DNA of 64,000 nt, from contig JANQEA010000074.1 in assembly GCA_028278555.1 (NCBI GenBank), forward strand, positions 39,263 through 103,262. The letters are read 5' to 3'. The notes under the pieces were generated by a model that was not told the origin of the DNA, searched no databases, and was given only the letters and a program-made list of their open reading frames with translations. The stretch comes from Candidatus Bipolaricaulota bacterium. Its GTDB lineage: Bacteria; Bipolaricaulota; Bipolaricaulia; UBA7950; UBA9294. This document shows positions 1 to 8,085 of this stretch, in pieces; positions within the stretch are counted from its first letter, which is position 1, and every line of letters starts with the position of its first letter. The translations under genes were made by a program, and so were the position numbers.

Positions 1-222
1 GACGGAGCGTCGGAGCTGCAGATCCGGATGATCGAGCCGAACACGGCGGTCACCAGCCGATGGGGTGTTCCTGGGCTGAAGGCGGCGATGGAGATGATCG
101 GGCACCACGGCGGACCGGTCCGACCGCCGCTGCAGCCGCTCGGTGACGAAGTGCGAGGGACTCTCCGATCGATTCTGATCGAGGCGCAGATTCTCGACCC
201 GGAGAAGGAGACGATGAGATGA
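1..222 (+). CDS. DapA-family (dihydrodipicolinate synthase-like) aldolase, C-terminal fragment
   Basis: The frame is open from the window edge and ends at TGA 220-222, giving 73 residues of a protein that starts outside the window. The sequence GLKAAMEMIG followed by GPVRPPLQPL is typical of the last helices of the DapA/NanA class I aldolase family, which condenses or cleaves pyruvate-type substrates through a Schiff-base lysine; that lysine lies outside the window. The stop overlaps the start of the following aminotransferase (ATGA), so the two are probably translated together. The exact substrate cannot be told from this fragment. Confidence 0.72.
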   Translation, partial: DGASELQIRMIEPNTAVTSRWGVPGLKAAMEMIGHHGGPVRPPLQPLGDEVRGTLRSILIEAQILDPEKETMR

Positions 223-1385
223 AGGACCGCACGCTGCTGATGATCCCCGGGCCGATCGAGTTCGATCCGGCCGTTCTTCAGGCGCTCGGCGCCCCGACGA
301 CGAGCCACGTCTCGCCCGACTTCATCGAGACGTTCGGGCGAGCGCTCGAGCGGATGCGCGACGTCTGGTGCGCGCCGAGCGGCCAGCCGTTCATCCTGGT
401 CGGTTCGGGGACGCTAGCGATGGACGTCGTCGGCGCGAACCTGGTCGAGCCGGGGGATCGCGCGCTGGTTCTGAGCACCGGTGTCTTCGGCGATCGGTTC
501 GAGGATCTCCTCTCGCGGTACGGGGCCGACGTGACGGTCATCCGGACCGAGCCTGGTGAGACGGTCGATTTCGAGGCGGCCGACCGGGCGCTCGCCGGCG
601 GTGACTACAAGCTGATCACCGGGACGCATGTCGACACGTCGACCGGTGTCCGGATCGACGCCGAGCGGTTCGGGACGCTGGGGAAGCAGCACGGTGCGCT
701 GACGATCCTCGATGGGGTCTGCTCGGTCGCAGGCGAGGAGATCCGACAGGAGGCGTGGGGGATCGATGCCGTCCTGACCGCGTCGCAGAAGGCGATCGGC
801 GTCCCGCCGGGGCTCGCTCTCCTCGTTGTCAGCCAGAACCTCCTCTGCCGATGGGGAAAGCGGAGGACGGTCGTCGCGAATTACTACGCCGATTGGACGA
901 AGTGGCTTCCGATCATGGCCTCCTACGAGAAGCGGGTCCCGAGCTACTTCGGGACGCCGGCGGTGAACCTCGTCTGCGCGCTCGACGTGAGCCTCGGGCA
1001 GATCCTCGACGAAGGATTGGACGAGCGCTTCGCGCGCCACGAGCGGTTCGGGCGCGCCTGCCGCGCGGCGATCGAGGCGCTCGGCCTCGATCAGATCCCG
1101 ACGAGTGCCGACCACGCGGCGAACACGCTGACCGCACCGCGGTATCCGGAGGGAGTCAAGGGGCAGGACCTCCTGCCGAAGATCCGTGAGGCCGGCGCGA
1201 TCCTCGCCGGCGGGCTCCATCCGGACATCCGGACGGAGTACTTCCGGATCGGTCACATGGGCGCGACGAATGCCGGTGACCTGCTGGCGACGGTTGGAGC
1301 GATCGAGGCGGGACTCCATGCCTGCGGACACGCGTTCGACCTCGGAAGCGGCGTGGCGGCTGCACAGTCGATCCTGTTCGGATAG
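219..1385 (+). CDS. Class V PLP aminotransferase (serine-pyruvate / alanine-glyoxylate type)
   Basis: A 388-residue protein of the alanine-glyoxylate aminotransferase family, whose members move an amino group from alanine or serine to glyoxylate or pyruvate with PLP in the cytosol. Visible marks are the N-terminal MIPGPIEF, the PLP-site aspartate in ILDGVCSVAGEE (about D165), and the Schiff-base lysine in SQKAIGVPPG (K191). Length is normal for the family. The ATG at 219 overlaps the stop of the DapA-like gene by ATGA; 'ggagaaggag' lies just upstream. Coupling to a DapA-like aldolase suggests a shared amino acid or keto acid pathway, which is inference. Class is secure, substrate is not. Confidence 0.86.
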   Translation: MKDRTLLMIPGPIEFDPAVLQALGAPTTSHVSPDFIETFGRALERMRDVWCAPSGQPFILVGSGTLAMDVVGANLVEPGDRALVLSTGVFGDRFEDLLSRYGADVTVIRTEPGETVDFEAADRALAGGDYKLITGTHVDTSTGVRIDAERFGTLGKQHGALTILDGVCSVAGEEIRQEAWGIDAVLTASQKAIGVPPGLALLVVSQNLLCRWGKRRTVVANYYADWTKWLPIMASYEKRVPSYFGTPAVNLVCALDVSLGQILDEGLDERFARHERFGRACRAAIEALGLDQIPTSADHAANTLTAPRYPEGVKGQDLLPKIREAGAILAGGLHPDIRTEYFRIGHMGATNAGDLLATVGAIEAGLHACGHAFDLGSGVAAAQSILFG

Positions 1386-1418
1386 GATCGACCGGAGAAA
1401 CGGTTGAGGGAGGGTCGG

Positions 1419-2273
1419 ATGAGGTGGAGACGGAAGAAGAAGGAGAAGAAGCCGGCGTGGATCCTCCGCCTCGCCTGGCGGCTCGGATGGAAGCCGGGGC
1501 GCGTGATGCGCGAGGTCCTCGAGTGGACCGAGGTCCTCATCGTCGCAGGAGCGCTCGCCGTGCTGATCATGACCTTCGTCACGGTCCGGATGCACGTTCC
1601 GACCGGATCGATGATCCCGACGATCGATCCGAAGGACTCGTTCTTCGTCGACCGGATCACCTACTACTTCCGCGATCCGAAGCCGGGCGACATTGTCGTC
1701 TTCCGCCACACCGAGCGGGTGACGGTCCGGTCGGTCGAGGAGGGATCGATCGCCGACGCGGCCGGCGTCGAGTCCGATGATTGGCTCCTCTATCTGAACA
1801 GCGAACCGATCTACTCGACCGAAGGGGCCGACGCCTACCTCGCGACGTTGCTGGAGGGCGTCGAGCTGCGACTGACGGTCGTCGGCGGGCGCCAATACGA
1901 TCTCGGGATCAAGGCAGCCGGGCAGGATTCGCTTGAGGATCTCGGGATCGCGGCCCGCGAGAGGCGGATGCGCTACGTCAAGCGCCTCATCGCCGTCGGA
2001 GGGCAGACGGTGCAGATTGTCGGCGACGACCTCTACGTCGACGGCGAGAAGCTCGACGACCCGCGATTCGACCGGAACTACTATTCGAACGATCCGCGAT
2101 TCCGCTATGGGGTCGAGCCGACGCTCGTCCCCGAGGGCCACTACTTCGTCCTCGGCGACAACTCGCAGAACTCGTTCGACTCGCGCTTCTGGGGATTCGT
2201 CGACGAGAAGGACTTCATCGGCGAGCCGTACCTCCGCGTCTGGCCGCTCAACCGATTCGGCCTGATGCGCTAG
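1419..2273 (+). CDS. lepB: Signal peptidase I with internal PDZ-like insert
   Basis: A 284-residue membrane serine protease that removes signal peptides at the outer face of the inner membrane. The start at ATG 1419 is preferred over TTG 1404 because GAGGGAGGG lies 5-6 bases upstream. A basic N-terminus is followed by one membrane segment (about 35-57). The catalytic serine is in PTGSMIPT (S64), the general-base lysine in YVKRLIAVGG (K188), and the C-terminal box is FVLGDNSQNSFDSRFWG. Between S64 and K188, at about residues 103-165, sits an insert that reads like a PDZ domain (VRSVEEGSIADAAGV, then DDWLLYLNSEPI). Ordinary bacterial LepB lacks this insert. Confidence 0.9.
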   Translation: MRWRRKKKEKKPAWILRLAWRLGWKPGRVMREVLEWTEVLIVAGALAVLIMTFVTVRMHVPTGSMIPTIDPKDSFFVDRITYYFRDPKPGDIVVFRHTERVTVRSVEEGSIADAAGVESDDWLLYLNSEPIYSTEGADAYLATLLEGVELRLTVVGGRQYDLGIKAAGQDSLEDLGIAARERRMRYVKRLIAVGGQTVQIVGDDLYVDGEKLDDPRFDRNYYSNDPRFRYGVEPTLVPEGHYFVLGDNSQNSFDSRFWGFVDEKDFIGEPYLRVWPLNRFGLMR

Positions 2274-2284
2274 GGCGAGTCGCT

Positions 2285-3253
2285 CTACGTATCGAACTGC
2301 AGCTCGGGCGACGCGTAGATCGCGTCCAGAGCCTGCTGTCCGTCAAGAATCGAGACGATCGCCTCTGTGAGCGCCGGATGGGCGTGCATGTCGACGTGGT
2401 CCATCCCGATGCAGGCGACGTTCTCCGCTTCGGGGAGATACGCCGAGGCCATCAGCACGACGAGATCCGACCCCTGCCAGGCGAGGCCGGCGTCGACGCA
2501 CTCCCGCAAACAGACCTCCTCGTCGCGACGGAGGCCGCAGCCGAAGCACGTCTGCCCGGCCATCGAGACGTAGCGGACGTCCGGGTGGAGCGAAATCAAC
2601 CGATCGCCGAGCACACGGTCCCGGTTGAGGAGCTCGAGGAATGCCCCGTCCGGGCTCAGCTGTCGTCCAAGCCGGCTGAGCCACTGCCCGAACGAAACGA
2701 GATACGCACCGTGGTGCGGCCCGGCGACGCTGATCAGCGTCCGGACGTCGTCGCGGTACTCGGTTCCGTAGTCGGGGAAGTCCTCCTCGCCGAGGATCTC
2801 GTCGAAGTCGGCGGCCTCGATGTAGGCGCGCGCGACGAGGGCGCCCATACTGTGGGCGACGACATCGATCTGCGCAATGTCGTGCTCGCTGGTGATCCAC
2901 TCGATCTCGTCGGCGAGACGGTCGGCGTAGAACCGGATACCACGGACTGTCGGCTCGTAGGGGATCGCGTAGTCGCTCAGGAAGACGTCGCGATGCTCGG
3001 TGCCGGCAGCCGGGAGATAGTGGAAGCTGTGCCCCGCCTCGATCTCGATCGTCCGGACCTCGACGATCGGACGCCCGGCGAGCCGCTCGGCGACGTCCGC
3101 CCAGAGCTCCGTGGCGCGAAACCCGGGGATCGGCTGAAACCCGTAGACGAGGAGGACCGGCGGAGCGGCGAAAGCACTCGCGGAAGCGACGGCGATCAAC
3201 ACACACGCAAGGCAGATGCCGATGAATTCTCTCCGTGAGTTCCGCCCCCACAT
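2285..3253 (-). CDS. Secreted alpha/beta hydrolase, lipase/PGAP1-like
   Basis: A 322-residue protein with an N-terminal signal segment (hydrophobic core CLACVLIAVASASAFA) and an alpha/beta-hydrolase body. The strand VLLVYGFQP is followed by the nucleophile elbow VVAHSMGALVAR, whose serine is the likely catalytic residue; VAGPHHGA is a typical lipase segment. A late cysteine-rich piece (CFGCGLRRDEEVCLREC) may be disulphide-stabilised, which fits secretion. The second ATG (3253) is preferred because GGGAGGG lies about 6 bases upstream, whereas the ATG at 3259 abuts it. It faces lepB tail to tail. Substrate unknown; lipid or ester hydrolysis is the best family guess. Confidence 0.75.
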   Translation of the reverse strand: MWGRNSRREFIGICLACVLIAVASASAFAAPPVLLVYGFQPIPGFRATELWADVAERLAGRPIVEVRTIEIEAGHSFHYLPAAGTEHRDVFLSDYAIPYEPTVRGIRFYADRLADEIEWITSEHDIAQIDVVAHSMGALVARAYIEAADFDEILGEEDFPDYGTEYRDDVRTLISVAGPHHGAYLVSFGQWLSRLGRQLSPDGAFLELLNRDRVLGDRLISLHPDVRYVSMAGQTCFGCGLRRDEEVCLRECVDAGLAWQGSDLVVLMASAYLPEAENVACIGMDHVDMHAHPALTEAIVSILDGQQALDAIYASPELQFDT

Positions 3254-3293
3254 GACCATCCCTCCCTTGCGGCATTCTACCGCGGCTTGCGGA

Positions 3294-3299
3294 TATCAT
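3294..3299 (+). promoter_or_regulatory. -10 box TATCAT directly before the AlkD-like start
   Basis: TATCAT lies 8 bases before ATG 3308 with no ribosome binding site between. A transcript starting the usual 6-8 bases downstream would begin at or next to the ATG, so this gene is probably leaderless. No convincing -35 box was found. Confidence 0.4.
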
Positions 3300-3307
3300 C
3301 CGACGGG

Positions 3308-4015
3308 ATGGAGCTACATCGAAGGATCCTCGACGCACTGGAGACCATGGCGAGACGGCGTGCACCGGACCCGCCACCGACCGATTGCTACTGGGATCTG
3401 GGCATCGCCACGCCGGACGTCAGGCGGCTCGCCGCACGGTTCGCGAAGGACTACGCTGCCCTATCGCAGGCGAAGCAGCTCGGGCTGACGGCGCACCTCC
3501 TCGACCATGGAAGCGACGAGGCGGCCCATCTCGGGATCTTCCTCTTGGGGAAGACGATCGATCGGTTCGATCGGAGTGTCCTCCGAGCACTCGGCCAAAT
3601 GGTCGAATCGTTCAGGGGATGGTCGGTGACCGACGCCTTCTGCATCGAGGTCCTCCAGTCGATTCTCCGTCGAGATCCCGACGCGACGATCCGCACTCTC
3701 GAGGAGTGGTCGACATCGTCGTCCCGCTGGAAGCGGAGGGCGAGCGTGGTCGTCTACGCGCGGAAGATCGGTGCGTCGGGCGAGTTCACGGAGCAGGGTC
3801 TCGCAGCCTGCGAGCGGCTGATCTGGGATACGGACGACCTCGTCCGAAAGGGCGTCGGCTGGGCGCTGAAGGACTTGATGAAGGGAGAGAAGGCGCCCGT
3901 CCTCCGTTTCGTCGAGGAGCTGAGGCGCCGTGGCGTCTCCTCGACGATCACCCTCTACGCGATCCGCGATTTCGTCGGGGAGGAGCGCCGCCGCATCCTA
4001 TCGATCAGGCCGTAG
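3308..4015 (+). CDS. AlkD-like DNA alkylation repair protein (HEAT-repeat DNA glycosylase family)
   Basis: A 235-residue all-helical protein of the AlkD family, whose members excise alkylated bases such as 3-methyladenine and 7-methylguanine. Features recalling the family are WSVTDAFC in the middle, SRWKRRASVV, and VRKGVGWALKDLMK near the C-terminus, where the family's conserved Trp/Asp/Arg site residues lie. Length matches known members. The ATG at 3308 is chosen over an upstream TTG at 3287; it has no clear ribosome binding site but a TATCAT box just upstream, so translation may be leaderless. Its 3' end overlaps the convergent ferredoxin-like gene by 11 bases. Confidence 0.82.
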   Translation: MELHRRILDALETMARRRAPDPPPTDCYWDLGIATPDVRRLAARFAKDYAALSQAKQLGLTAHLLDHGSDEAAHLGIFLLGKTIDRFDRSVLRALGQMVESFRGWSVTDAFCIEVLQSILRRDPDATIRTLEEWSTSSSRWKRRASVVVYARKIGASGEFTEQGLAACERLIWDTDDLVRKGVGWALKDLMKGEKAPVLRFVEELRRRGVSSTITLYAIRDFVGEERRRILSIRP

Positions 4016-4661
4016 CCGCTCTGGCCATGAAGGAGATCGCACCCGTCGGACAGGTGCTGACGCAGACGCCGCAGCCGAAGCATTTCGCCGCGTTCAAGGA
4101 CGGCTTGTCCCCATTCTCCGCCGCGGTCCACGCGTCGAACGGGCAGCGCTCGACGCACGTCCCGCAGGCGACGCAGCGATCGATGTCCTGCTCTGCGACG
4201 TGCGACGATTCGACGATCGCGTCATGGTAGTCGTACCGCTTCAGCGTGTTGAGGAACCAACAACAACAAGAACAGCAGGAGCAGAAGACGGTCGATTCCT
4301 GGCCCGGTTTCCGGTACGCAAGGTGGACGAGGCCGGCCTCGTGCGACGTCCGGAGGGCGGCAAGGGCCTCATCGGCGGTGACGTGGCGAAATCCCTCCCA
4401 CGTTTCGATTGCGTGGTCGCTGTCTTCGTCCAGGGTCAGGCAGACGTCGAGCGGGCGATCGCAGTTGCCCTTCTCTTTTCTACAGCCGCACGGCCCGAGG
4501 GCGATCGACTCGGCCTCCTTGAGGATTCGTTCTGCCTCGGCGAGATTCAGAACGGCCTGCTTCATGTCGACGTCGACGCGGACCGGGATCGTTGTCGCGA
4601 TGTAGTGCTCGACCGCCTCGGCCACGTCCGCGGGTCGTTTGCTCTCTGCTTCGTTGCTCAC
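4005..4661 (-). CDS. 4Fe-4S ferredoxin-type protein with extra Cys clusters
   Basis: A 218-residue cytosolic iron-sulfur protein. Two canonical CxxCxxCxxxCP motifs (C163/166/169/173 and C194/197/200/204) would bind two [4Fe-4S] clusters. Two further cysteine groups are unusual: CGC...C...C at 58-74 and the dense CSCCSCCCW at 127-135, which may hold another metal site. The GTG at 4661 is chosen because GAGGAGG lies 5 bases upstream on the minus strand. The gene is divergent from a flavin reductase 118 bases away, a sensible electron-transfer partner by inference. Function as an electron carrier or oxidoreductase subunit is likely; the partner is unknown. Confidence 0.8.
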   Translation of the reverse strand: MSNEAESKRPADVAEAVEHYIATTIPVRVDVDMKQAVLNLAEAERILKEAESIALGPCGCRKEKGNCDRPLDVCLTLDEDSDHAIETWEGFRHVTADEALAALRTSHEAGLVHLAYRKPGQESTVFCSCCSCCCWFLNTLKRYDYHDAIVESSHVAEQDIDRCVACGTCVERCPFDAWTAAENGDKPSLNAAKCFGCGVCVSTCPTGAISFMARAATA

Positions 4662-4779
4662 TCGGCCTCCTCGCAGCTGGTGCGTTCGATGGAGTGTAGC
4701 GAAACGGCGAGCGGCTTCGCCAGCCGTCACGGCGGGCGGATGGGGTATCATCCCCGACCGAGCATCGAAGGAGGGTCGG

Positions 4780-5295
4780 ATGAAGCGCGACATCGGGTGG
4801 GATGAGGGATCAGCACGGCTCCACGAAGCACTGACGGGTTACGGAGCATTCATCGTCGCGGTCGACGCGGACGGGAAGGCGAATCCGATGACGATCGGTT
4901 GGGGACAGGTCGGGATCGTCTGGAGCCGACCGGTCTTCACGGCCCTCGTCCGCGTCAGTCGGTACACGTACGGATGCCTCCAGGCATCGGAGACGTTCAC
5001 GATCAACGTGCCGCGACCCGGCGAGCTGAAGGAGGCGCTGGCCTTCTGCGGAACGAAGTCGGGGCGCGATTGCGACAAGGCGGCCGAGGCCGGACTGACG
5101 ATGGTCGATGCGAAGGCGGTCGAGGCGCCGATCATCGACGAGTGCGCGCTCCACTACGAGTGCCGGATCCTTGCACGGACGCAGCAGGAGTCGAGTGATT
5201 TCGCCTCCGGGGAGGTTCTCGACCGCTTCTATCCGAACGGAGACCATCATCTGATCGTCTTCGGCGAGATCGTCGCCGTTTACGCCGACGATTGA
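4780..5295 (+). CDS. Flavin reductase family protein (flavoredoxin-like)
   Basis: A 171-residue FMN-binding protein of the flavin reductase-like split-barrel family. Marks are GAFIVAVDADGKANPMTIGWGQVGI at the flavin-binding start of the barrel (family pattern), FTINVPRPGELKEALAFCGTKSGRDCDK in the middle, and ALHYECRILARTQ before the last strands. Such proteins use reduced FMN or pass electrons to partners. The ATG at 4780 follows GGAGGG with good spacing, and an in-frame upstream extension lacks any such site. It is divergent from the 4Fe-4S protein gene and convergent with cysE. A second family member lies at 24215. Confidence 0.83.
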   Translation: MKRDIGWDEGSARLHEALTGYGAFIVAVDADGKANPMTIGWGQVGIVWSRPVFTALVRVSRYTYGCLQASETFTINVPRPGELKEALAFCGTKSGRDCDKAAEAGLTMVDAKAVEAPIIDECALHYECRILARTQQESSDFASGEVLDRFYPNGDHHLIVFGEIVAVYADD

Positions 5296-5311
5296 GCTTC
5301 GTTGCCTTCGG

Positions 5312-5863
5312 TCACGAAGCGATGCGTGCGGTCTCTCCCTCGCGCTCGTCGTCGTGGAGGACGGAGATGACGACCTCTTCGCGGACGCTCGCCCGCGGCG
5401 GGACCGATTGGCGGAGCGTCACGCAAGCGCCGATCCGCGCGTCGTTGCCGACCGTGATCGGTCCGAGGAGGGTCGCGTTCGCGCCGAGGAGAACCCGGTC
5501 GCCGATCGTGGGATGCCGTTTCCCCCCGTTCCGCTTCAGGCCGCCGAGGGTAACGCCCTGGTAGATCAGGACGTCGTCGCCGATGACGGCCGTCTCCCCG
5601 ATGACGACCCCCATCCCATGGTCGATGACAACCCTCCGTCCGAGGCACGCCGCCGGGTGGATCTCGATCCCCGTCCGCCGCCGGACGGCGTGCGAGAGCC
5701 AGCGCGCGAGGAGCTTTGCGCCGCGGAGCCAGAGCCAATGGCTGATCCGGTGCAGCCAGATCGCCCAGACGCCGGGCGACGCGAGGAGGACCTCGATCGT
5801 GTTCCGCGCCGCCGGGTCCTTCGCCTTGACCGCGCGGATGTCTTCGCGGATTCGACTACGCAT
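5312..5863 (-). CDS. cysE: Serine O-acetyltransferase
   Basis: A 183-residue CysE-type enzyme that acetylates L-serine with acetyl-CoA to make O-acetylserine, the first step of cysteine synthesis. The N-terminal helical part ([14 protein letters not shown]) leads into a left-handed beta helix with hexapeptide repeats ([60 protein letters not shown]). The catalytic histidines of the family are the ones in IHP and DHGMG. The short length is like that of the Gram-positive EpsC/SAT form. It overlaps the end of cysK by 8 bases, so the two genes form an operon, cysK first. Confidence 0.93.
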   Translation of the reverse strand: MRSRIREDIRAVKAKDPAARNTIEVLLASPGVWAIWLHRISHWLWLRGAKLLARWLSHAVRRRTGIEIHPAACLGRRVVIDHGMGVVIGETAVIGDDVLIYQGVTLGGLKRNGGKRHPTIGDRVLLGANATLLGPITVGNDARIGACVTLRQSVPPRASVREEVVISVLHDDEREGETARIAS

Positions 5864-6788
5864 GGTCGGCCTCCCAGAGCTCGTTCGAGAGGTACTTCTC
5901 CCCTCCGTCGGGGAAGATGACGACGATCACGGCGTCTTCCGCATCCGGCGAACGCGCGACCTCGGCGGCCGCGGCGAGCGCCGCGCCGGATGAGATTCCG
6001 GCGAGGATCCCCTCGGCCTGCGCGAGATGACGGGTCCACGTCGCTGCGTCTTCATCGGAGACACGAATAACCCCGTCGAGTCGATCGAGCTCGAGGATCG
6101 ACGGGCGAAAGCCGGCGCCGATCCCTTGAATCGCATGCTTCCCCGCTTGGCCTTCGGTCAAGAACGGGGATGAGGACGGCTCGACGCCAATCACCCGGAC
6201 ACTCGGCTTCTCTCGCTTCAGCCGCCGTGCGATCCCGGTCGCGGTGCCACCGGTCCCGATCCCGGCGACGACGATGTCGACCGTGCCGTCGGTGTCGTCC
6301 CAGATCTCACGTGCGGTCGTCTCTTCGTGGATCCTCGGGTTCGCCGGGTTGTCGAACTGCCCCGGGACGAAGGCATTCGGGGTCTCCGCGGCGATCCGTT
6401 CGGCCTCGGCGATTGCGCCGCGCATTCCCTCGGCTCCCGGTGTCAGGACGAGCTCGGCGCCGAACGCGCGGAGCGCCCGCTGTCGCTCGATGCTCATCGT
6501 CTCCGGCATCGTCAAGATCACCCGATAGCTCTTGATCGCCCCGACCATCGCGAGAGCGATTCCCGTGTTGCCGGACGTCGGCTCGACGATGACACCGCCC
6601 GGAGCGATGAAGCCTCGCGCCTCGGCCTCTTCGATCATTGCCAGCGCCGCTCGCTCCTTGACGCTTCCGACGGGATTGAATCGCTCGAGCTTCGCGAAGA
6701 TTCCCTGCGCTCGACCCTGCTCGGTCGCCCGGAGTCGGACGAGCGGCGTCCGGCCGACCAAATCGAGAACGGAATTGGCCACGTTCAT
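5856..6788 (-). CDS. cysK: Cysteine synthase A (O-acetylserine sulfhydrylase)
   Basis: A 310-residue PLP enzyme that makes L-cysteine from O-acetylserine and sulfide. The PLP lysine is K44 in NPVGSVKER; the substrate loop TSGNTG and the phosphate-binding [10 protein letters not shown] are present. The ATG at 6788 is preferred because GAAGGAGG precedes it; a longer in-frame start at 6836 lacks a site. It is the first enzyme gene after a 22-codon leader ORF that holds two adjacent Cys codons, and it is followed directly by cysE. Regulation by cysteine supply through the leader is proposed in the findings. Confidence 0.94.
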   Translation of the reverse strand: MNVANSVLDLVGRTPLVRLRATEQGRAQGIFAKLERFNPVGSVKERAALAMIEEAEARGFIAPGGVIVEPTSGNTGIALAMVGAIKSYRVILTMPETMSIERQRALRAFGAELVLTPGAEGMRGAIAEAERIAAETPNAFVPGQFDNPANPRIHEETTAREIWDDTDGTVDIVVAGIGTGGTATGIARRLKREKPSVRVIGVEPSSSPFLTEGQAGKHAIQGIGAGFRPSILELDRLDGVIRVSDEDAATWTRHLAQAEGILAGISSGAALAAAAEVARSPDAEDAVIVVIFPDGGEKYLSNELWEADHA

Positions 6789-6896
6789 GGTGCCTCCTTC
6801 GATGTAGATGGGAATGGGCGCCTGGCTCGGCCGCATGCTGCGCCCGAGATGGCAGAGTTCAGATCTGGAATGGGAAGAGTGCGGGCAGGGCTTCGG

Positions 6897-6965
6897 CTAG
6901 CCGGCCGCGCGGAGGGTGAGCGGACAACAAACGCGATCACCCGTGGTTCGATGTTGGTTCTGCAT
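6897..6965 (-). CDS. 22-residue leader ORF with Cys-Cys codons upstream of cysK
   Basis: A tiny ORF (ATG 6965, TAG 6897-6899) has the best ribosome binding site of the region, AGGAGGTGA ending 5 bases before the ATG. The peptide has 22 residues, and codons 13 and 14 are both TGT (Cys-Cys, followed by PLTLRAAG). It sits 108 bases before cysK and about 30 bases after a strong promoter. Known precedent: polycysteine leader ORFs upstream of cysteine genes in actinobacteria act as attenuators. Inference: ribosome stalling at the Cys codons reports cysteine shortage. Confidence 0.65.
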   Translation of the reverse strand: MQNQHRTTGDRVCCPLTLRAAG

Positions 6966-6978
6966 GTCGCTCACCTCC
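6911..6978 (-). promoter_or_regulatory. Predicted RNA pairing between leader-ORF ribosome binding site and its Cys codons
   Basis: On the minus-strand RNA, GGAGGTGAGCGAC (6978 down to 6966), which contains the leader ribosome binding site, is complementary to GTCCGCTCACCCTCC (6925 down to 6911) except for two single-base bulges. The downstream arm starts inside the second Cys codon. A translating or stalled ribosome would therefore open this stem. Downstream, about 6893-6850 on this strand is C-rich and poor in G with no U-tract hairpin, more like a Rho-loading region than an intrinsic terminator. Confidence 0.5.
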
Positions 6979-6998
6979 TGTTGAGCTTGAAGTCCGCC

Positions 6999-7027
6999 AG
7001 CCTACAGCGGAAACGACGCCTCGTCAA
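6999..7027 (-). promoter_or_regulatory. Promoter of the leader-cysK-cysE operon
   Basis: TTGACG (7027-7022) and TAGGCT (7004-6999) are separated by 17 bases on the minus strand. Transcription would begin near 6992, about 27 bases before the leader ORF start. Confidence 0.6.
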
Positions 7028-7044
7028 GGGTTCCGAGTGTCCGG

Positions 7045-8085
7045 CTACAGCGAACTGTAGTGCCGCGGGTCGAGTGCGTCGCGAAGCCCGTCGCCGAGGA
7101 AGTTGGCGCAGAGAACGGTCAGGAAGATGAACAGCCCGGGGAAGAGGGCGATGTAGACGCCGTTCGGGTAGTAGAGAAACCCCTGCGCTCGCGAGAGCAT
7201 GTTCCCCCAGGAGACGGCCGGCGGCTGGATGCCGAGCCCGAGGAACGAAAGGCCGGACTCGATCAGGATCGCTTCACCGAGCATCAACGTCGCCTGGACG
7301 ATGACGATCGAGGCGACGTTCGGAAGGAGATGACGGAAGACGATCCGGAGGCGGCTCGCGCCGATCCCCTTCGCCGCCTCGACGAACTCGCGCTCGCGGA
7401 GGCTGAGGATCTGTCCGCGGACCAGCCGGGCGGTGCTCATCCAGGAGAGGACGATGATCACCCCGATGATGATCACGATGCTCTTCGCGTCGCCGAGTGC
7501 CTCGCTCAGGATCGCCGCGAGCCGGACCTCTGGATTGGCAAGGAGCCCGACGAGGATCAGCAGAAGCGGCAGCTGCGGGATGGAGAGCATGATCTCGATG
7601 CAGCGCCCGATGACGGCGTCGACGAATCCGCCTAAGAACCCGGCCATCGCGCCGATGAACGTGCCGAGGAGCGTTGACACCGTCGCTGCGATGAACCCGA
7701 CGACCAGCGAGACGCGCCCTCCCTGAAGGACCCTCGCGAGGATGTCACGTCCCAGATCGTCGGTGCCGAACGGGTGCATCCCGCACTTGAACCAGAGGAC
7801 CGCCGGGCGCTCGCATGTCCCGACGAGTCGCGGATCGGTCGGAACCGAGAAGCTCGGCGGCGCAAACATGTTCCGCCGGTTCTGACGCGAGAAGTTGTAT
7901 GGGGTCAGCCAGGGCGCAAGGATCGCGCCGAGGACGAAGATCAGGAGGACCGATCCCCCGAGCATCGCCAGCCGGTGGCGGCGGAAGCGCCGCCAGACAC
8001 CGCGCCAGTAGGACTCGCCGGCGGTGATGGGACTCTGACCCTTCGACGCCCCTTTCTCGGTGGTCCTGCGCTTCGCCCTACTCAT
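7045..8085 (-). CDS. Peptide ABC transporter permease, DppC/OppC type
   Basis: A 346-residue inner-membrane permease of an oligopeptide importer. It has a basic cytosolic N-terminus, one early membrane segment (LAMLGGSVLLIFVLGAIL), a long extracellular stretch containing GMHPFGTDDLGRDI typical of DppC/OppC, and five later segments. The coupling helix that contacts the ATPase is EAAKGIGASRLRIVF. It overlaps the DppB-type gene upstream by 8 bases. No ATPase genes follow at this locus, so the importer must borrow ATPases encoded elsewhere, perhaps from the importer at 33.4-35.4 kb (inference). Confidence 0.9.
   Translation of the reverse strand: MSRAKRRTTEKGASKGQSPITAGESYWRGVWRRFRRHRLAMLGGSVLLIFVLGAILAPWLTPYNFSRQNRRNMFAPPSFSVPTDPRLVGTCERPAVLWFKCGMHPFGTDDLGRDILARVLQGGRVSLVVGFIAATVSTLLGTFIGAMAGFLGGFVDAVIGRCIEIMLSIPQLPLLLILVGLLANPEVRLAAILSEALGDAKSIVIIIGVIIVLSWMSTARLVRGQILSLREREFVEAAKGIGASRLRIVFRHLLPNVASIVIVQATLMLGEAILIESGLSFLGLGIQPPAVSWGNMLSRAQGFLYYPNGVYIALFPGLFIFLTVLCANFLGDGLRDALDPRHYSSL

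Noticed and set aside
414..2141. 575-codon minus-strand open frame opposite the aminotransferase and lepB
   Set aside because: High-GC shadow frame: composition is rich in Arg, Asp, Pro and Glu, it matches no family, and the plus-strand genes beneath it are unmistakable.
6789..7044. T-box or SAM-type riboswitch before cysK
   Set aside because: No T-box consensus or terminator/antiterminator with a U-run is visible; the short leader ORF and its stem explain the region better.
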